A stretch of 38,842 bases of DNA from Thauera phenylacetica B4P (lineage in GTDB: Bacteria > Pseudomonadota > Gammaproteobacteria > Burkholderiales > Rhodocyclaceae): assembly GCF_000310225.1 (NCBI RefSeq), contig NZ_AMXF01000017.1:1-38842 (forward strand), given 5' to 3'. Position numbers and translations under genes: made by a program. Numbering within the stretch: the first letter of the stretch is position 1; each line of letters starts with the position of its first letter. The notes beneath the pieces are model-generated. The model saw only the letters and a program-made list of their open reading frames with translations. It made no database searches and was not told where the DNA came from. This document shows, piece after piece, positions 34,675-38,842 of the stretch.

Positions 34675-35289
34675 ATGGCCGGAACCCTATTCATCGTCAC
34701 CGCGCCCTCGGGCGCCGGCAAGACCACCCTGGTGCGCGGCCTGTTGCAGCGCGACCCGCGCGTGCAGCTGTCGATCTCCTACACCACGCGCGCGCCGCGC
34801 CCCGGCGAGCAGGACGGGCGCGAGTACAACTTCGTCGACGTGCCCACCTTCCGCGCGCTGCGCGACCGTGGCGAGTTCCTAGAGTGGGCCGAGGTGCACG
34901 GCAACTACTACGCCACCTCGCGCGTTTGGCTCAAGCAGCAGGTCGAGGCCGGGCGCGACACCCTGCTCGAGATCGACTGGCAGGGCGCGCAGCAGGTGCG
35001 CAAGCACTTCCCGGACGCGGTCGGCGTCTTCATCCTGCCGCCCTCGATGGACGAACTCGAGGCCCGCCTGCGTGGTCGCAATACCGACAGCGACGAGGTC
35101 ATCAGCCGCCGCCTGCTCGGCGCACGCGGGGAAATGCGCCATGTCGCGGAATTCGACTACGTTATAATCAACGACGAGATCGATGCCGCGCTCGACGACC
35201 TGGTCGCCGTAGTGCGTGCTGCGCGTTTGCGCTGCACCAAGCAGCACCAGCGGCATCCCGAATACTTCGCCTTCCTCGAACAGGATTGA
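34675..35289 (+). CDS. gmk: Guanylate kinase
   Basis: The 204-residue enzyme converts GMP to GDP with ATP. The P-loop is [10 protein letters not shown], followed by [22 protein letters not shown] (GMP binding), the [14 protein letters not shown] segment, and the LID region with [15 protein letters not shown]. Length is normal. It is in the operon order yicC-gmk-rpoZ-spoT, and the rpoZ start codon follows its stop by two bases. Confidence 0.97.
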   Translation: MAGTLFIVTAPSGAGKTTLVRGLLQRDPRVQLSISYTTRAPRPGEQDGREYNFVDVPTFRALRDRGEFLEWAEVHGNYYATSRVWLKQQVEAGRDTLLEIDWQGAQQVRKHFPDAVGVFILPPSMDELEARLRGRNTDSDEVISRRLLGARGEMRHVAEFDYVIINDEIDAALDDLVAVVRAARLRCTKQHQRHPEYFAFLEQD

Positions 35290-35291
35290 AC

Positions 35292-35507
35292 ATGGCCCGC
35301 ATCACCGTAGAAGACTGCCTGAAAAGGATCCCGAACCGCTTCCAGCTCACCCTGGCGGCGACCTATCGCGCCCGCCAGCTCACCGCCGGCGGCACGCCGC
35401 AGATCGACGTCGACCCGCTCGACCGCGACAAGCCGACCGTGATCGCGCTGCGCGAGATCGAGGCGGGCAAGGTCGGCCTCGAGATGCTCAACCGCGGCCA
35501 GGCCTGA
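35292..35507 (+). CDS. rpoZ: RNA polymerase omega subunit
   Basis: The 71-residue protein is the omega subunit: [30 protein letters not shown], then [13 protein letters not shown]. It aids assembly of RNA polymerase and contributes to ppGpp binding in many proteobacteria. It is followed 17 bp later by spoT, the usual arrangement. Confidence 0.96.
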   Translation: MARITVEDCLKRIPNRFQLTLAATYRARQLTAGGTPQIDVDPLDRDKPTVIALREIEAGKVGLEMLNRGQA

Positions 35508-35524
35508 AAACGCCCGGGGGTTGC

Positions 35525-37732
35525 ATGAAAGCCGCAGAAGCAGGCCCAGCCCCCCAAATCTTCCGCCCGCCGGTGTCGAGCGTGCTCGCGCTCGACTTCC
35601 AGCAGCTCAAGGCGAAGCTGCAGACCTACCTCAAGCCCGAGGACGTGGGCCGCGTCGAGGCGGCCTACCACTTCTCGGCGGATGCCCACGCCGGGCAGTT
35701 CCGCGTCAGCGGCGAGCCCTACGTCAGCCACCCGGTGGCGGTGTGCTCGCTGGTCGCCGACTGGCACCTCGACCCGCAGGCGCTGATCGCCGCGCTCCTC
35801 CACGACGTGATGGAGGACACCCACATCACCAAGGCGGAGATCGCCGAACGCTTCGGCAAGGTCTCCGCCGAGCTGGTCGATGGCCTGTCCAAGCTCGACA
35901 AGATCGAGTTCCGCTCGCAGGAAGAGGCCCAGGCCGAGAACTTCCGCAAGATGCTGCTGGCGATGGCGAGCGACCTGCGCGTCATCCTCATCAAGCTCGC
36001 CGACCGCCTGCACAACATGCGCACGCTGGACCACATGCGTCCGGCCAAGCGCCGCCGCATCGCCAACGAGACGCTCGAGATCTACGCGCCGATCGCGAAC
36101 CGGCTCGGCCTCAACGACCTCTTCCGCGAGCTGCAGGAGCTGTCCTTCCGCAACAAGTACCCGCTGCGCTTCGAGGTGCTCGCCAAGGCGATCCGCAGCG
36201 CGCGCGGCAATCGCCGCGAGGTCGTCGGCAAGATCCTCGCCAGCATCGAGGAGCGCCTGCCGCAGTGGGGCATCGCCGCCGAGGTGCAGGGGCGCGAGAA
36301 GCACCTCTACGGCATCTACCGCAAGATGGCGGAGAAGCGCCTGTCCTTCTCGCAGGTGCTCGACATCTACGGCTTCCGCGTCATCGTCAAAGACGTGCCG
36401 AGCTGCTACCTCGCGCTCGGCGCGCTGCACTCGATGTACAAGCCGGTGCCGGGCAAGTTCAAGGACTACCTCGCGATCCCCAAGGCCAACGGCTACCAGA
36501 GCCTGCACACCACGCTGATCGGCCCCTTCGGCATGCCGGTCGAGGTGCAGATCCGCACCCGCGAGATGCACCACATCGCCGAGACCGGCGTGGCCTCGCA
36601 CTGGCTGTACAAGGAAGACGAGAAGACGCTGACCGAGCTGCAGCAGAAGACGCACTCCTGGCTGCAGTCCCTGCTCGAGCTGCAGTCGGCCTCGGGCGAG
36701 GCCACCGAGTTCCTCGAGCACGTCAAGATCGACCTCTTCCCGGGCGAGGTCTATGTGTTCTCGCCGAAGGGCAAGATCTTCTCCATGCCCAAGGGCTCGA
36801 CCCCGGTCGACTTCGCCTACGCGGTGCACACCGACGTCGGCAACCGCTGCGTGGCCTGCCGCATCAACGGCGACCTGATGCCGCTGCGCAGCGAACTGCG
36901 CAACGGCGACCAGGTCGAGATCATCACCGCCGCGCAGGCCAACCCCAACCCGGCCTGGCTGTCCTATGCGCGCACCGGCAAGGCGCGCGCGCAGATCCGC
37001 CACTTCATGAAGAACGCCCAGCAGGACGAGTCGGTCACGCTCGGCGAGCGCCTGCTCAACCAGGCGCTGCGCCCGCACGGGCTCACCCTCGGGCAGATCT
37101 CCAGCTTCGCGTGGGACCGCTTCCTGCGCGACCGCGGCGTGCGCCACAAGAAAGAGGTCTTCTCCGACCTCGGCCTCGGCAAGCGCCTGCCGGTCATCGT
37201 CGCGCGCCGCCTCGCCGAGGCGCAGGACCTCGAGTCCGGACGCCCGGACGTGGTCAAGCCCAAGCCCGCGGGGGCGATCAGCATCCGCGGCTCGGAAGGC
37301 GTCGCGGTGCAGCTCGCGCGCTGCTGCCATCCCATCCCGGGCGACCCGATCATCGGCACCCTGCGCAAGGGCCAGGGCCTCGAGGTGCACACCCACGACT
37401 GCCCCAACGTGGCCAAGCTGCGCGGCGACCGCGGGCGCTGGGTCGATGTGGAGTGGGAGCACATGGTCGACGACCGCCTCTTCGACGTCGGCATCCGCGT
37501 GCTCAGCCACAACGCGCGCGGCGTGCTGGCGCGGGTGGCGAGCGCGATCGCCGAGGAAGACAGCAACATCCAGAGCGTCAGCATGGACGGCGGGCAGGGC
37601 GAGTACACCGCGCTCAACTTCACCGTGCAGGTGCGCGACCGCATGCACCTCGCGCGCGTGATGCGCGGCGTGCGCCGGGTGCAGGAGGTCGTGCGCATCG
37701 GCCGCGTCAAGGCCGACGGCCGCGTCGGCTGA
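35525..37732 (+). CDS. spoT: Bifunctional (p)ppGpp synthetase/hydrolase (RSH family)
   Basis: The 735-residue RSH protein has an N-terminal HD hydrolase domain with HDVMEDT (H93, D94) and an intact catalytic site. The synthetase domain includes IYGFRVIVKD and GKFKDYLAIPKANGYQSLHTTLIG, the TGS domain begins near VYVFSPKGKIFSMPKGSTPVDFAYAVHT, and a C-terminal ACT domain ends the protein. It makes and degrades the alarmone (p)ppGpp. Hydrolase residues are intact; synthetase activity is inferred. GGGGG lies close to ATG 35525. Confidence 0.94.
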   Translation: MKAAEAGPAPQIFRPPVSSVLALDFQQLKAKLQTYLKPEDVGRVEAAYHFSADAHAGQFRVSGEPYVSHPVAVCSLVADWHLDPQALIAALLHDVMEDTHITKAEIAERFGKVSAELVDGLSKLDKIEFRSQEEAQAENFRKMLLAMASDLRVILIKLADRLHNMRTLDHMRPAKRRRIANETLEIYAPIANRLGLNDLFRELQELSFRNKYPLRFEVLAKAIRSARGNRREVVGKILASIEERLPQWGIAAEVQGREKHLYGIYRKMAEKRLSFSQVLDIYGFRVIVKDVPSCYLALGALHSMYKPVPGKFKDYLAIPKANGYQSLHTTLIGPFGMPVEVQIRTREMHHIAETGVASHWLYKEDEKTLTELQQKTHSWLQSLLELQSASGEATEFLEHVKIDLFPGEVYVFSPKGKIFSMPKGSTPVDFAYAVHTDVGNRCVACRINGDLMPLRSELRNGDQVEIITAAQANPNPAWLSYARTGKARAQIRHFMKNAQQDESVTLGERLLNQALRPHGLTLGQISSFAWDRFLRDRGVRHKKEVFSDLGLGKRLPVIVARRLAEAQDLESGRPDVVKPKPAGAISIRGSEGVAVQLARCCHPIPGDPIIGTLRKGQGLEVHTHDCPNVAKLRGDRGRWVDVEWEHMVDDRLFDVGIRVLSHNARGVLARVASAIAEEDSNIQSVSMDGGQGEYTALNFTVQVRDRMHLARVMRGVRRVQEVVRIGRVKADGRVG

Positions 37733-37819
37733 GGGCCCCGCGGCGCGCCGACGCTGCTAGAATGCGCGCCGACCGCGACGCTTCTGTGGCGTCGCACGCG
37801 AACCCACCGGGGACCCGAC

Positions 37820-38008
37820 ATGGCGATGTACGAATCCGATCACACCAAGTTCATGCGCGAGTGGATGGAGAAGCATCCGGAGCAGCGCGACGAGCAGAAG
37901 AAGGGCCGCGCCCTGTGGTGGGACAAGCCGCAGAGCGTCGAGGAGCAGAAGCGCGTCGCCGCCGTCCGCGTGCCGGTCAAACCCTACTACTACGACATCA
38001 ACAACTGA
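37820..38008 (+). CDS. DUF3460 small protein
   Basis: The 62-residue soluble protein matches DUF3460: MYESDHTKFMREWMEKHPEQRDEQKKGRALWWDKP, then VPVKPYYYDINN. The family is confined mainly to betaproteobacteria and has no known function. It follows spoT by 87 bp; a TAGAAT at 37758-37763 could be a weak -10, but no -35 is seen. It is followed by a hairpin. Confidence 0.85.
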   Translation: MAMYESDHTKFMREWMEKHPEQRDEQKKGRALWWDKPQSVEEQKRVAAVRVPVKPYYYDINN

Positions 38009-38027
38009 TCCGGCGCACCGCGCCGGA
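38009..38027 (+). terminator. Hairpin after the DUF3460 gene
   Basis: TCCGGCGC (38009-38016) and GCGCCGGA (38020-38027) pair perfectly over 8 bp with a 3-nt loop, starting at the base after the stop codon TGA (ends 38008). No U-tract follows, so it may only stabilise the RNA. Confidence 0.4.
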
Positions 38028-38115
38028 GCCGGCGCGGCCGTCCCTGCCGCCCGTTCCGGCTGCGGCGCCGCGTGCATCCGTTGAAACCTCGCCTCCGGCA
38101 TCGCGGTAGGCCAGC

Positions 38116-38842
38116 ATGAGCCTGCCGAGTCGTCTCGCCTTCATCGATGTCGAGAGCACCGGCGCGCATCCGGTGCGCGACCGCATCACCGAGATCGCCA
38201 TCCTGCGCGTCGAGGACGGCGAGGTCGTCGCACGCTGGGAGAGCCTGGTCGCCCCCGGCCAGCCCATCCCGCCGCTGATCGAGGAGGTCACCGGCATCTC
38301 CGACGCCATGGTGGCCGACGCGCCCGCCTTCGAGGCGCTGGCCGACACGGTCGCCGCGCTGCTCGAGGGCTGCGTCTTCGTCGCCCACAGCGCGCGCTTC
38401 GACTACGGCTTCATCCGCAACGCCTTCACCCGCATCGGGCGCGGGTTCGAGGCGCCGGTGCTGTGCACCGTCAAGCTGTCGCGCGCGCTTTATCCGGAAC
38501 ACCACCGCCACGGCCTCGATGCCTTGATCGAGCGCCACGGCCTGGTGTGCTCCGCGCGCCACCGCGCGATGGGCGACGTCGAGGTCCTGTGGCAGTTCGT
38601 GCGCGGGCTGGAGGCGGGCTTCGAGCCCGAGGTGCTGGCGCGCGCCGCCGCACGCGCGATGAAGGCGCCGGCGCAGCCGCCCGGGCTGCCCGAAGGCCTG
38701 CTCGAGGCGCTGCCCGATGCCCCCGGGCTGTATCTCTTCCACGCCCAGCCCGAGCCGCCGCCCCTGGGCGCGCGCGACCCGGCGCTCTTCGTCGGGCGCG
38801 CGCAGAGCCTGCGCGCGCGGGTGCGCGAGCACTTCGGCGCGG
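38116..38842 (+). CDS. DnaQ-like 3'-5' exonuclease with possible GIY-YIG domain, 3' truncated by the window edge
   Basis: Translation from ATG 38116 stays open to the right edge (242 residues). The N-terminal DnaQ-type exonuclease domain carries the DEDD residues in FIDVESTG (D11, E13), VFVAHSARFDYGFI (with the third acidic residue) and a fourth in RHRAMGDVEVLW. After a linker the sequence GLYLFHAQ...ALFVGRAQSLRARVREHF resembles the GIY-YIG nuclease start found in UvrC/Cho. Such exo-GIY-YIG fusion proteins occur in betaproteobacteria. The function is nucleic-acid trimming or repair; the substrate is not shown. The missing end prevents a full call. Confidence 0.85.
   Translation, partial: MSLPSRLAFIDVESTGAHPVRDRITEIAILRVEDGEVVARWESLVAPGQPIPPLIEEVTGISDAMVADAPAFEALADTVAALLEGCVFVAHSARFDYGFIRNAFTRIGRGFEAPVLCTVKLSRALYPEHHRHGLDALIERHGLVCSARHRAMGDVEVLWQFVRGLEAGFEPEVLARAAARAMKAPAQPPGLPEGLLEALPDAPGLYLFHAQPEPPPLGARDPALFVGRAQSLRARVREHFGA

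Overview
The window is a high-GC chromosomal segment that most resembles a betaproteobacterium of the Rhodocyclales (Thauera/Azoarcus type). The basis is the block at 29-38 kb: hemW, rdgB, rph, a PP2C phosphatase and a Ser/Thr kinase on the minus strand, divergent from yicC, gmk, rpoZ, spoT and a DUF3460 gene on the plus strand. This is inference from gene content and order; no 16S or other marker lies in the window.

Layout. 1-2945: the end of an unidentified gene, a TelA-family gene and an exported alanine/broad-specificity racemase. 3005-3750: a small cassette with a PEBP-like lipoprotein between two 27-bp imperfect direct repeats, the left one abutting a 48-bp copy of the 3' end of hemW. 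3763-5367: an orphan M41-like metallopeptidase, divergent from a NYN/OST-HTH protein. 5551-24603: a copper-resistance island. 24711-26637: a gene-poor stretch, a DUF2703 pair and a short-chain dehydrogenase. 26811-29009: an OmpA-like protein, a VapBC-type toxin-antitoxin pair and an MNT/HEPN pair. 29130-38842: the conserved housekeeping block, ending in a truncated DnaQ-like exonuclease gene.

The copper island holds a CopRS/CusRS-type two-component system; a Met-rich periplasmic protein; an outer-membrane efflux lipoprotein; a Tat-exported multicopper oxidase and a Tat-exported cupredoxin; a CusF-like chaperone with a CusCBA-type RND pump whose adaptor carries its own CusF domain; a 47-residue Cys-Cys microprotein; two DUF2933 membrane proteins; a cytochrome c; a Cu(I) P1B-ATPase; an ICMT-like methyltransferase; and exported CopK-, CzcE- and DUF411-type metal-binding proteins. 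Together these would pump Cu(I) out of the cytoplasm (ATPase), move it out of the periplasm (RND pump), oxidise it (multicopper oxidase, cupredoxin) and buffer it (CopK, CzcE, DUF411, Met-rich protein).

The strongest observation is regulatory. Five copies of one 27-bp operator (CTGAC-N5-TGTAAT-N6-GTCAG, matching the known CopR-type half-site pattern CTGACA-N5-GTAAT) precede the five transcription units of the island. Each sits exactly 22 bp upstream of a -10-like hexamer in the direction of the genes. One copy overlaps the stop codon of cusA and defines a separate operon that starts with the 47-residue gene.
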